From Paenibacillus sp. GSMTC-2017 (lineage in GTDB: Bacteria > Bacillota > Bacilli > Paenibacillales > Paenibacillaceae), in assembly GCF_016019935.1 (NCBI RefSeq), contig NZ_JAECMT010000004.1:310833-374832 (forward strand): a stretch of 64,000 nt of DNA, written 5' to 3'. This document shows positions 55,920 through 64,000 of this stretch, piece after piece. Position 1 is the stretch's first letter, and the number at the start of each line of letters is the position of its first letter. The position numbers and the translations under genes were made by a program. The notes under the pieces were generated by a model, which was not told where the DNA came from, made no database searches, and was given only the letters and a program-made list of their open reading frames with translations.

Positions 55920-56993
55920 TTAGTTTGTTCCTTCTATTCGAGCAATTTCTTTGCGTACAAATGGAGCAACGCGAGTGCCAAGCAATTCGATTGCGCGTAA
56001 TACATCCTTATGCGGCATCGTTCCAACATTAAGGTGAAGGAAGAAGCGAGTGACGCCCAAGTTTTTGCGTAGCAAAATGATCTTCTCCGCCACATAGTCA
56101 GCGTCTCCGACATAAAGTGCTCCTTGCAGGCTGCGCATGGCATCATAAGTTGCTCGGTCATAATGATTGCCCCAACCACGCTCGCGGCCAATCACATTCA
56201 TCTGTGCTTGCGTTGAAGGGTAGAACATTTCTGCAGCAGCGTCGGTTGTGTCAGCTACAAACCCATGTGAATGCGTCGCAATCATTAACTTCTCAGGATC
56301 ATGTCCTGCTTGAGCTGCGGCTTTCTTATAAAGTGCAACTAAAGGAGCAAACTTCTCAGGCATACCACCGATAATGGCAAAGGCGATAGGCAATCCCAAT
56401 ATTCCAGCTCGAACAGCCGATTGTGGGCTTCCGCCGCTTGCGATCCAGACTGGAAGCGGGCTTTGAACGGAACGTGGGTACACGCCAAGGTTATCGATAG
56501 CTGGGCGATGTCCGCCACGCCATGTTACTTTCTCTGAATCTCTAATCGCAAGTAACAACTCCAAGTTTTCTTCAAATAGTTCATCATAATCATCCAAGCT
56601 GTAACCGAACAGTGGAAATGACTCCGTGAATGAACCTCGACCTGCCATTATTTCAGCTCGTCCATTAGAAATACCATCTAAAGTGGCGAAGTCCTGATAG
56701 ACACGAACAGGATCATCCGATGATAGGACGGTAACAGCACTTGTAAGACGAATTCGTTTCGTCATTGCGGCAGCAGCTGCAAGCACAACGGCTGGTGCTG
56801 ATCCGGCGTAATCAGGTCGATGATGCTCACCGATTCCATATACATCAAGGCCAACTTGATCGGCCAATACGATTTCTTCAACAGATTGACGTATACGCTC
56901 GGCGTGACTAATCGTTTTTCCTGTTACTAGGTCTGGTGTCGTTTCCAAAAAGGTGCTAATTCCAATTTCCATGTTTACTGTAGATTCGGCCAT
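55920..56993 (-). CDS. LLM-class flavin-dependent oxidoreductase
   Basis: A 357-residue luciferase-like monooxygenase. TIM-barrel signatures include [71 protein letters not shown] in spaced motifs (only key parts: [26 protein letters not shown]), and later [15 protein letters not shown]. These enzymes use reduced FMN to oxidise small organic substrates. ATG follows AAGGAGG. Monocistronic, convergent with nothing and divergent from the epimerase gene. Substrate unknown. Confidence 0.9.
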   Translation of the reverse strand: MAESTVNMEIGISTFLETTPDLVTGKTISHAERIRQSVEEIVLADQVGLDVYGIGEHHRPDYAGSAPAVVLAAAAAMTKRIRLTSAVTVLSSDDPVRVYQDFATLDGISNGRAEIMAGRGSFTESFPLFGYSLDDYDELFEENLELLLAIRDSEKVTWRGGHRPAIDNLGVYPRSVQSPLPVWIASGGSPQSAVRAGILGLPIAFAIIGGMPEKFAPLVALYKKAAAQAGHDPEKLMIATHSHGFVADTTDAAAEMFYPSTQAQMNVIGRERGWGNHYDRATYDAMRSLQGALYVGDADYVAEKIILLRKNLGVTRFFLHLNVGTMPHKDVLRAIELLGTRVAPFVRKEIARIEGTN

Positions 56994-57188
56994 TTCATTC
57001 GCCTCCTTAAGTAGTTATTATATACTATATATTATAATGTTACGAAAGTATAGTAAGTGAAATGTTGCGAAATGAAGTGATGGTAAAAGGAGGAAGTTAT
57101 TGTAGGTTGTCGAATGGATATGGATGTGTCGAATAGAGAGTAACCGGTGTAGTGGAATTATTTCTTTTCAATTAGGGAGGTAGGTAAG

Positions 57189-58067
57189 TTGAGTAAAATA
57201 CTTGTGCTCGGTGGAACTAGATTTTTCGGCAAACGATTAGTTGAAGGGCTCGTACAGAATGGACATGATGTAACGATTGTAACACGGGGGAATATGGCAG
57301 ATTCATTTGGTCATTCGGTTAAGCGTCTACAGGTGGATCGTACCGATTCGACTGCTCTAGAACAAGCTCTTGGTTCAACATCGTTTGATATTGTATACGA
57401 CAACATTTGCTACACCCCGCAAGTTGCGGAAGATGCGCTGAAGCTGTTCGCTGGACGAACGGGGCGATATATTTTAACATCCTCAGGGAGTGTGTACAAT
57501 TTCGGAGAACAGCGTCTTTCCGAAAAGGATTTTGATCCATATGTATACCCTGTGCCGGATTCTTATGAACAGAATATAGACTATGCGGAAGGTAAAAGAC
57601 TTGTTGAAGCAGTATTTCTCCAAAAAGCCTCCTTCCCAGTAGCCGCAGTACGTTTTCCTATCGTTCTCGGCCATGACGATTATACAAGACGACTTCACTT
57701 CCATGTTGAGCGTGTTCAGCAAGAGCTACCTATCGGCATACCAAATCTAGATGCAAAGATGACATACATTCGTGCGGATGAAGCCGCCTCTTTCCTTGCA
57801 TGGATTGGTCAAATGGACTTAGAAGGCCCGTTTAATGCAGCTTCTTACGGCGAAGTGTCACTAAGAGAAATATTGGCGATTATTGAGCAAGAGACAGGTA
57901 AACGAGGGCAGGTAGTAAACGAAGTAGATGAAACAAACGGCTCACCATTCGGTATTACGAAGCCGTTTGTTGTAGATAATGCAAAAGCAGTTGCCGCAGG
58001 TGCGTCGTTCCATCAGCTTCGGGATTGGCTTCCAGAGCTTATAAGTGAAATCGCTGATCCTTCATAG
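57189..58067 (+). CDS. NAD-dependent epimerase/dehydratase family protein
   Basis: A 292-residue extended-SDR protein. The Rossmann motif ILVLGGTRFFGKRLVEGLVQ is of the GGTxFxG type seen in many atypical SDRs; ILTSSGSVY and later YAEGKRLVEA supply the Ser and Tyr-type active-site region. TTG start follows GGAGGTAGG at the right distance. It is followed by a terminator and stands alone. Might act on a nucleotide sugar or be a structural/regulatory SDR; substrate unknown. Confidence 0.87.
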   Translation: MSKILVLGGTRFFGKRLVEGLVQNGHDVTIVTRGNMADSFGHSVKRLQVDRTDSTALEQALGSTSFDIVYDNICYTPQVAEDALKLFAGRTGRYILTSSGSVYNFGEQRLSEKDFDPYVYPVPDSYEQNIDYAEGKRLVEAVFLQKASFPVAAVRFPIVLGHDDYTRRLHFHVERVQQELPIGIPNLDAKMTYIRADEAASFLAWIGQMDLEGPFNAASYGEVSLREILAIIEQETGKRGQVVNEVDETNGSPFGITKPFVVDNAKAVAAGASFHQLRDWLPELISEIADPS

Positions 58068-58084
58068 AGATACAGATATAGGTT

Positions 58085-58118
58085 ACCGTTCTCAGTAGAT
58101 GAGGACGGTATTTTTTTA
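58085..58118 (+). terminator. Intrinsic terminator after the epimerase gene
   Basis: ACCGTTCTC and GAGGACGGT pair around AGTAGAT, then a run of seven T bases. Confidence 0.85.
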
Positions 58119-58318
58119 TCACTATATTCCAATATTTTACTGTGAAATATCTTAAACGGAATGGGAAAATGAAGCAATACCGGTATTTTAATCGTTCTAT
58201 AGTGATACACCAGATAACTGCGATGCAATTAACTTGGGTGCTGATTTGATAGATTTGTTACTTTTCATTCGTATTAACTAATAGATTCGAGCGAGTAGCA
58301 TGAGGGAGGGTAGTAGTT

Positions 58319-58873
58319 GTGAAAATTACAGAAGACAACGTTGTACAACAAATGATTAATCGTAACGAGAAAGCTATCTCATTTGTTATTGGAACGTACG
58401 GAGGATTACTTTCATCGATCATTAAACATCATGTGCATTACAATCAGCAAGAATATGAAGAATGTTTGGATGATGTGCTGCTAGCTGTTTGGCAACATAT
58501 CGGAGCATTTGATGTACGGAAAAATACATTTAAGCAGTGGATAGCTGCTATTGCCAAAAATCGTGCAATTGACTATCAGCGAAAAATGATCAGAAGCGGA
58601 CAGAAATATGTGAGCGCAGAAATAACCGATGATCTGTATAACAAGCATAACGAGCATAACGAGCAGTCTAAGTCACCAGATCAAGATATAGAGAAAGTAT
58701 TAGATCATCTATCGGAAACCGAACGGACTATATTCGAAAAATATTACTTAGAAGGTGTGTCATCTCGCGATATGGCCCAGCAAATGAATGTAAAGGAATC
58801 TTGGATTTATAACAAGCTTTCAAGAGGACGTAAAAAAATTAAACAAGCGTTCATCCCAAAAAATGAGGTGTGA
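58319..58873 (+). CDS. ECF-type RNA polymerase sigma factor
   Basis: A 184-residue sigma-70 family factor. Region 2 spans ~15-85 (EYEECLDDVLLAVWQHIGAFDVRK, then FKQWIAAIAKNRAIDYQRK), and region 4 ~125-175 (LSETERTIFEKYYLEGVSSRDMAQQMNVKESWIYNKLSRGRKKIK). GTG start follows GGGAGGG. The following gene encodes a DUF4179 anti-sigma-type protein just four bases later, so this is a sigma/anti-sigma operon activated by an envelope signal. Its promoter targets cannot be read from the window. Confidence 0.93.
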   Translation: MKITEDNVVQQMINRNEKAISFVIGTYGGLLSSIIKHHVHYNQQEYEECLDDVLLAVWQHIGAFDVRKNTFKQWIAAIAKNRAIDYQRKMIRSGQKYVSAEITDDLYNKHNEHNEQSKSPDQDIEKVLDHLSETERTIFEKYYLEGVSSRDMAQQMNVKESWIYNKLSRGRKKIKQAFIPKNEV

Positions 58874-58877
58874 ATTC

Positions 58878-59858
58878 ATGTCCATGTATAAAGAACTAAA
58901 CGATGTAAAACTAGACTTATCCGTTTATGAAGAAGTGACTTTAACTGAAGTAGAACAAAAAAAATGGGAAAAACGAGTGCGTTCAAAGCTTGCCAAACGT
59001 AAAACACATTCTAAAAAGTGGTTAGGATTAGCTGCTGCTGTAGTGCTCACCATGGGTGTTATGAGCCCGATTGGAAAAGTGGCACTTGCACAGGTAACTG
59101 CTGTGGCTGGACTTATCGAGCATTTTATAGATAACGAGAAGCAGCTCGATTATTCCGCTTACAAAACAGCAGTTGGGGAGACGGCCGAAAATAAATATGG
59201 AAAACTCACATTAAACGAAGTACTTGTTGATGCGGACTCTTTGCTTATAAGCTCAACCTTTGAACCCAAACAAGGCATTGCATTTGATACATTTACAACT
59301 TTATCTCCCCATATTTATATTCAAGGGAAAAATGTTGAAGTTACAAGGGGAACAAAGACAATTAAAGTAAGCGATGACATGTATATCATCTATGGAACGA
59401 TTAAGCTGAGCGAGCTGCCGCAAGAGGAGCAATTTCAATTAACGATTTCATATGAAGAGTTCAGAATGCCGCGTTTAGAAAATAAGTCACATGTCATTGA
59501 GGAACCTTGGGTATTCGATGTACAGGTATCTCCAACCGAGCTTAGAAAGAACACTGAAACTGTTCAATTGGACAAAACGATTACTCTTTATAACGGGGAA
59601 AAAGTAAAACTAGAAAAACTAATGGCTTCACCTGTTTCTACTATGCTTTATTATCAGTTGAATGCTGGTTTGGAAAAAACATACTTTAAACTTGTTTCGA
59701 CTAACGGTGAAGAAATAGGATTTAGAATAAGATATGGCCACGATATAACAGAGGCATCCTACATTCAATATGATCCAATAGATGTAGACAAAGAAGAGTA
59801 TTTCCTTGTACCAGTTGATGAGAACGGAAATAAATTAGGGGAATCCATTAAATTGTAA
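58878..59858 (+). CDS. DUF4179 anti-sigma-type membrane protein
   Basis: About 326 residues. The N-terminal ~55 residues are cytoplasmic and charged (KLDLSVYEEVTLTEVEQKKW), a single membrane helix follows (~53-72, WLGLAAAVVLTMGVMSPIG), and the rest is extracytoplasmic: DUF4179 (~75-165) and a DUF5643-like beta domain (~170-320). It is expected to hold the sigma factor at the membrane. ATG 58878 follows GAGGTG; an in-frame ATG at 58863 overlaps the sigma gene. Terminator downstream. Confidence 0.88.
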   Translation: MSMYKELNDVKLDLSVYEEVTLTEVEQKKWEKRVRSKLAKRKTHSKKWLGLAAAVVLTMGVMSPIGKVALAQVTAVAGLIEHFIDNEKQLDYSAYKTAVGETAENKYGKLTLNEVLVDADSLLISSTFEPKQGIAFDTFTTLSPHIYIQGKNVEVTRGTKTIKVSDDMYIIYGTIKLSELPQEEQFQLTISYEEFRMPRLENKSHVIEEPWVFDVQVSPTELRKNTETVQLDKTITLYNGEKVKLEKLMASPVSTMLYYQLNAGLEKTYFKLVSTNGEEIGFRIRYGHDITEASYIQYDPIDVDKEEYFLVPVDENGNKLGESIKL

Positions 59859-59945
59859 CATCGAGAGAGGAATGGGAGAATGAAGCATTATCATTATGAC
59901 GACCCACTATGAAATCGAGATTGCTTTTTTACGTAAAAATGAAAA

Positions 59946-59997
59946 CGGAGCTGTCCAGAGGGTCAAAAATGACCTTTTGGAAAAGCTCCTTTTTTCG
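59946..59997 (+). terminator. Intrinsic terminator of the sigma/anti-sigma operon
   Basis: GGAGCT(G)TCCAGAGGGTCA pairs with TGACCTTTTGGA(AA)AGCTCC around AAAA, followed by TTTTTT. A symmetrical A run suggests it also serves the convergent lacI-type gene. Confidence 0.85.
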
Positions 59998-60062
59998 TAA
60001 TGACGGATGATTTCATAACGTTTCTCTTACATGGAGTCTTTTTTGTAATGGAAAATGTCTTC

Positions 60063-61079
60063 TTACTGCTTCACTTGTATGGACTTACTTGGAGCACAGG
60101 TGGTCTCCCTAACCAAAAGTTCTGGTTGAAGCTGCAAAGGTATTCTAGACATTTGCTCATTTGGATCTTCGATGCAGCGAAGCAACAAGTCGATAGCGTG
60201 ACGACCAATTTCCTCAACTGGTTGTCGTATTGTAGTTAACTGTGGACGAAGCTGAGTGGCGAATAATTGATCATCGTAGCCGACGATGGATACATCACGA
60301 GGGATTTGTAATCCATGATTTTTGAATGCGTCCATTACACCAAATGCCATCATATCATCCGCAGCAAATACAGCAGTAGGTAATGTCCCCGACTTTGCCC
60401 AATGATCCCCAATTTCATAACCCGATTCAATAGTGAATTTACCTGGTTCTATTCGAGGTTCAAGTTTCGCTTCAGCGATAGCCTTCAAGTAACCCAATAC
60501 TCGTTCCTTACTGCTAAGGTAGGGCTCTGGTCCACTTATATGAGCGATATCTGTATGTCCGAGATCTATTAAATGTTTTGTAGCCAAGTAGCCGCCGCGA
60601 AAATTATCCACCCTAATAGAAGGTGCTGGTGTATTTTCCTGCTGATTGTCTATCATAATGAATGGGATTCGTTTGCGCGTCAGTGCATCAACATATCGAA
60701 CTTCACTCAGTGGAGACAACATAATCATGCCATCGACCCGATCCTCTTGAAAGATCGCATGATGAAGATCCGACTCATCATCATCGGAAATAAATAAGGC
60801 CAGCAAATATTGGTGGGCCTTCAATCCGTCGTTGATTTCTTTTACAACGGTGTCTAGGAAGGAGTCGTTTAATGTGGCAATGGTAATGCCAATTACTCCC
60901 GTTTTTCCTCTTGCAAGACTTCTTGCAGCCGCATTAGGATGATAGTTCAGTGCTTGCATTGCCTGCAGCACCTTTTCTCGGTTTTTCTCTCGTACCGTTC
61001 CCGCATTGTTAATAACTCTAGATACCGTAACAACGGATAGTCCGGACTTGCGTGCAACATCAAAGATACTTACTTTCAT
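60063..61079 (-). CDS. LacI family transcriptional regulator
   Basis: A 338-residue repressor. The helix-turn-helix is FDVARKSGLSVVTVSRVINN with hinge helix NAAARSLARGKT, then a periplasmic-binding-like sugar sensor (GVIGITIATLNDSFL onward; MMAFGVMDAFKNHGLQIPRDVSIVGYDD). ATG follows AGGAGAG. It lies 102 bases downstream of the GH8 gene on the same strand. Two matching palindromes flank the GH8 promoter, so it probably represses that gene until an oligosaccharide inducer appears. Confidence 0.93.
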   Translation of the reverse strand: MKVSIFDVARKSGLSVVTVSRVINNAGTVREKNREKVLQAMQALNYHPNAAARSLARGKTGVIGITIATLNDSFLDTVVKEINDGLKAHQYLLALFISDDDESDLHHAIFQEDRVDGMIMLSPLSEVRYVDALTRKRIPFIMIDNQQENTPAPSIRVDNFRGGYLATKHLIDLGHTDIAHISGPEPYLSSKERVLGYLKAIAEAKLEPRIEPGKFTIESGYEIGDHWAKSGTLPTAVFAADDMMAFGVMDAFKNHGLQIPRDVSIVGYDDQLFATQLRPQLTTIRQPVEEIGRHAIDLLLRCIEDPNEQMSRIPLQLQPELLVRETTCAPSKSIQVKQ

Positions 61080-61181
61080 CTACACTACTCTCCTCAAGAA
61101 ATAACCGCTTCTAGTACTAACATATCATATTGGCCAATAAGTTGGCAGTCCACGGTAATCAAGAAGAAAGCTTGTGTTCAA

Positions 61182-62987
61182 TTATTTGTTATCTAAACCT
61201 GCCAATAGGGTAACAGCTTCCGCTCTAGTGAGGCTAGATTCTGGATTAAATGTTTCCAAAGCCGCTTCGCCCCACGTATGGCCAGCTGCTTTTAATATAG
61301 TTGCAACTTCACCTTGCGTAATTTCTTTTGCAGGATGAAAGAGGTCTACGGCTACATTTTTTAGTAAACCTGCTTCAACAACTTGTGCTGCTGATTGCTT
61401 CGCCCATGCTGGAATATTTCGTGTATCCATAAACGTAAGTGTTGCACCTTCTCCTTCGAGCTTCATTGCTTTGGCAACCATAACCGTGAACTCAGCACGA
61501 GTAACAAGCTCATCAGGTTTAACTGTACCATTAGGATAGCCGTTAATTATTCCTTCGGACAAGGCTGTAATCATTTCTTTCTGAGCTGAGTGTCCAGCAA
61601 TATCTGTGGATGCAACGCCAGTTGGCGACCACCAGTTGCCTGATACGACGATCATGCTAAGCAAACGGATGGAGTTCCCGTAATAGTATCTCCATTCCAC
61701 AGCTGTCGGGTTGACTGCATCTGTATGATAGTCCCACAGATCGTTTAACCATTGTTGGTTACTAGAATCGATTGTAGCACTAACCATGAATGGTGCAGTA
61801 AAGTCTAACCCACCGTCCCACTCGCTTAGTTTCGTCTTGCCATCTAACGAGTAACCCGACCATATTTCAGCAGGGGTTTTGTGTTTGCCCTTCAAAAATG
61901 TATTTAGCGCAGTTAGTTGGTCATGTGCCCTGCTATCACCAGTTACTAAGTAGTCGGTGGCAATACGCCATGGTGTACGGCAAGAATTGTAATTGTGCGC
62001 ACCATCAAGTTCTGACTCTAGGAAAAACCCGTCTTCTGTCGGCCATTTGAATTGATCAACTGGCTTGTACTTGCCATCTTTAGGATCTTTGTAAACGAAG
62101 TCGGGTAGTAGGCCGGTTTTTGGGCTGTAGTTTTTATGAATGTCTGTAATGATGCCGTAAGTATTATCTATAACCTTATCCCATCGAGTATCACCTGTAG
62201 CTTTACTAAATTCCTTCATATGTTGAAGCATGAAATCAGAAGGACGTGACGCAGGTGCAAAACTCGGTACGCTATCAGATACTTTTACCCAGTCGCCTAA
62301 CTGAAGATGGAAGTCCGTAGGGTGAACTTCATTTTCCATAATGGCGTTGATGACTTTGATTGCTTCTGCTTTATAGTTGATTGCTCCATTACTTCCCCAC
62401 TGTTTATCAGCCAGTAATAAGGAGTAAGCAATGTCCATGTCTCCGTCGGTTGCGGAATCGGTACCGTTAACATCAATAATCTTGCCACCTCTGTCGGCTT
62501 GCTGCCATGCCATCAGATCGGGATCAAGTTCGCTTGGGTGAGCACGGAAAAATCGGTACATACCATCGAAAATCGATTTCGCTTTTTTGTCATGTCCAGC
62601 CATAATTGCCGTTACGATCATGCCGTATCCATGTGCTTCGGAGACTGTAATTGCATCACCATTCCAGCCCCCATCGTTGTACCACACATAATATTGGTTA
62701 GCGTCGTATGGATTTGCCCGTACATATTTTTTCTTCCATTCATTGTAGAGAAGTGTTACTTCTTTATCCATTTGTTGTTGCGATACATGATTTGGTTTAA
62801 TCGTTCCTTTCACAGAAGCCATATGCTGAGGGAACGGTCTTAATGCTTTCTCTGAACTGTTTGTTTTGCCTGACTGAGCATGAATGGGCTGCAACGTAAT
62901 AAGCATCAAAATAAGTGCCGTAATAACTGTCATAACAATCGTTAACTTAACGATTGAATATGCTCCGCTGGTAGAATGGTGTTTCAT
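61182..62987 (-). CDS. Secreted GH8 glycosidase (chitosanase/endoglucanase) with SLH modules
   Basis: A 601-residue enzyme. Signal peptide (~12-37, ending QPIHAQS), GH8 domain (~65-455), then two SLH modules and a third partial one (~465-601) that bind it to the cell wall. Glu117 in VSEAHGYGM is the probable general acid, and TDGDMDIAYSLLLADKQWG is the family signature with its essential Asp. GH8 inverting enzymes cleave beta-1,4 glucan, chitosan or lichenan; sequence resemblance to Bacillus chitosanases suggests chitosan, not proven. ATG lies 12 bases after GAAGGG. Transcribed from a promoter flanked by LacI-type operators, and followed by the regulator gene. Confidence 0.92.
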   Translation of the reverse strand: MKHHSTSGAYSIVKLTIVMTVITALILMLITLQPIHAQSGKTNSSEKALRPFPQHMASVKGTIKPNHVSQQQMDKEVTLLYNEWKKKYVRANPYDANQYYVWYNDGGWNGDAITVSEAHGYGMIVTAIMAGHDKKAKSIFDGMYRFFRAHPSELDPDLMAWQQADRGGKIIDVNGTDSATDGDMDIAYSLLLADKQWGSNGAINYKAEAIKVINAIMENEVHPTDFHLQLGDWVKVSDSVPSFAPASRPSDFMLQHMKEFSKATGDTRWDKVIDNTYGIITDIHKNYSPKTGLLPDFVYKDPKDGKYKPVDQFKWPTEDGFFLESELDGAHNYNSCRTPWRIATDYLVTGDSRAHDQLTALNTFLKGKHKTPAEIWSGYSLDGKTKLSEWDGGLDFTAPFMVSATIDSSNQQWLNDLWDYHTDAVNPTAVEWRYYYGNSIRLLSMIVVSGNWWSPTGVASTDIAGHSAQKEMITALSEGIINGYPNGTVKPDELVTRAEFTVMVAKAMKLEGEGATLTFMDTRNIPAWAKQSAAQVVEAGLLKNVAVDLFHPAKEITQGEVATILKAAGHTWGEAALETFNPESSLTRAEAVTLLAGLDNK

Positions 62988-63012
62988 TCTGCATCACTGC
63001 CCTTCTTTTTTT

Positions 63013-63036
63013 AAAAGTTTAATCGCTTTAACTTTT
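63013..63036. promoter_or_regulatory. LacI-type operator 1 (downstream of the GH8 promoter)
   Basis: AAAAGTT and AACTTTT flank a TCGC-centred core in a 24-base palindrome inside the GH8 leader. The right half is identical to operator 2. Confidence 0.7.
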
Positions 63037-63069
63037 GATGAGAGTAGGTAGGCAAAGGTGTATAGCAGT

Positions 63070-63098
63070 ATTGTAGTTTGACTATATTTGGATGTCAA
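63070..63098 (-). promoter_or_regulatory. Promoter of the GH8 gene
   Basis: On the minus strand TTGACA, 17 bases, then TACAAT. Operators lie on both sides. Confidence 0.75.
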
Positions 63099-63101
63099 TA
63101 T

Positions 63102-63125
63102 AAAAGTGTAAGCGCTTTAACTTTT
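63102..63125. promoter_or_regulatory. LacI-type operator 2 (upstream of the GH8 promoter)
   Basis: A 24-base palindrome with AAAAGT/ACTTTT arms and the centre AAGCGCTT, typical for LacI/GalR proteins. Its centre lies 89 bases from that of operator 1. Confidence 0.75.
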
Positions 63126-63230
63126 GTCGAAATTAGGCCATTGCTGCAATCTGTTGACAAAATATTCAAAGTAAATTATTGTTAGTAACAAATAGATAAT
63201 AACAAAATGTTACGAACAGGTGATGAGCGA

Positions 63231-64000
63231 ATGGAACAAAGAGATAGGAATGGGCTTACCGAGCAGGAGTACCTTAAGCAATATAAGGTCGAAGATTTTG
63301 AACGGCCATCGGTAGCAACAGATATGGTCATTTTTACAGTAGGACATACAGAGGAAGACAACTACCGCAAGCTGCCAGTAAAGGAACTGCGATTATTGTT
63401 AATAAAGCGGGGGGCTCATCCGTATTTAGGAAAGTGGGCGTTACCAGGTGGATTTGTCCGTCCTACAGAAACATCTGAACAGGCAGCACAGCGAGAGCTT
63501 CGAGAGGAGACGGGCGTAGACAATGTTTATTTAGAGCAACTGTATACATTTAGTGATCCAGGACGTGATCCGAGGACATGGGTTATGAGTTGTTCCTATA
63601 TGGCACTCATCGACAGTGCGAAAGTACAGTTAGAAGCTGGTGATGACGCGGACAAAGCTACATGGTTTAGTGTCTCTTATCAACTTATTAAGGAACAGAA
63701 AGAATTATTTGAAGATGGCTATATTCAGTCTAAACACTATGAGTTGAAACTAAGTGGTGAGCTTACTACACTTGCGTCTGTTGTGGAATATCAAGAAACA
63801 GTAACACAGTCGATATCAAAGAGGGAATATAGCGTTATTTCAAATGATGGTTTAGCGTTTGACCATGCAAAGATTATTGTATTTGCGATAGAGCGTCTTA
63901 AAGGTAAGGTGGAATACACCGATATCGCGTTGCATCTAATGCCGAAGTTATTCACGTTGACGGAGTTGCAGCAAGTGTATGAAGTTATTTTGAATAAAGA
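63231..64000 (+). CDS. NUDIX-type regulator/hydrolase, NrtR-like, 3'-truncated by the window edge
   Basis: At least 256 residues with no stop before the window end. The N-terminal NUDIX domain carries an intact box (GGFVRPTETSEQAA, then QRELREETGV). Residues ~200-256 (GLAFDHAKIIVFAIERLKGK, then LFTLTELQQVYEVIL) match the winged-helix domain of NrtR, a regulator of NAD metabolism that senses ADP-ribose. ATG 63231 follows an AGGTGATGAG region. The next genes, outside the window, would show whether NAD-synthesis genes are its targets. The intact box leaves open that it also hydrolyses its ligand. Confidence 0.85.
   Translation, partial: MEQRDRNGLTEQEYLKQYKVEDFERPSVATDMVIFTVGHTEEDNYRKLPVKELRLLLIKRGAHPYLGKWALPGGFVRPTETSEQAAQRELREETGVDNVYLEQLYTFSDPGRDPRTWVMSCSYMALIDSAKVQLEAGDDADKATWFSVSYQLIKEQKELFEDGYIQSKHYELKLSGELTTLASVVEYQETVTQSISKREYSVISNDGLAFDHAKIIVFAIERLKGKVEYTDIALHLMPKLFTLTELQQVYEVILNK

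Noticed and set aside
60000..60239. A plus-strand 79-codon frame overlapping the 3' end of the lacI-type gene
   Set aside because: Antisense to a clear LacI protein; no ribosome site or family resemblance.

Overview
The window looks like chromosomal DNA from a spore-forming, low-to-medium GC Gram-positive bacterium of the Paenibacillus/Cohnella type (Paenibacillaceae). This is inferred from strong AGGAGG-type ribosome sites with frequent GTG/TTG starts, a T-box leader, exosporium-style collagen-like proteins, secreted enzymes carrying S-layer-homology (SLH) domains, the AdeR/ald/alr alanine module, and many one-component drug/redox regulators. No rRNA, tRNA, prophage, transposase or CRISPR array was recognised.

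Layout. 0-11.8 kb is an accessory stretch: a truncated deaminase, PadR-GrpB, a leucine-type T-box in front of a methyltransferase, a minus-strand group (AraC/GyrI regulator, a GyrI plus three-VOC fusion, an epoxide hydrolase and a WYL regulator), a Cys-rich pentapeptide-repeat protein, and several damaged genes (a sigma factor joined to a VOC remnant, a frameshifted DinB gene). 12.0-16.7 kb holds three tandem collagen-like proteins plus a fourth gene made only of globular domains, probably one spore-surface operon. 16.8-24.7 kb has NUDIX/HAD, an orphan histidine kinase, TetR-MFS with paired operators, WYL plus an effector-binding protein, and a lipoprotein. 24.8-36.1 kb has a GH19 chitinase, two HxlR/quinone-reductase modules, a Qnr-like pentapeptide protein, MarR with a frameshifted ArsA-like ATPase operon, PepF and GreA.

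36.3-42.3 kb is sensory: a hybrid kinase with two receiver domains and an HPt domain, an OmpR-type regulator and a Cache chemoreceptor. 42.6-47.9 kb is an alanine-use module (alr, ald, an AdeR-like PucR regulator, divergent permease with a cre site). 47.9-51.5 kb carries SDR, Crp, a membrane protein and YitT. 51.6-55.7 kb is one giant secreted SLH protein with alternating InlB-type repeats. 55.9-64 kb has a luciferase-like monooxygenase, an epimerase, an ECF sigma/anti-sigma pair, a LacI-regulated GH8 glycosidase with SLH domains, and an NrtR-type NUDIX regulator running off the end.

How the parts work together: many small modules pair a sensor/regulator with one or two enzymes or pumps, and several keep visible operators (TetR, MarR, HxlR, LacI). 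The surface proteins (collagen-like set, InlB/SLH protein, GH8-SLH, GH19) point to a soil saprophyte that degrades chitin- or chitosan-like polymers and elaborates its cell or spore surface. The strongest leads are the aligned cysteine pairs in the three collagen-like proteins and their globular companion gene, the leucine T-box controlling a methyltransferase, the frameshift inside the ArsA-like ATPase, and the structured leader of yitT.
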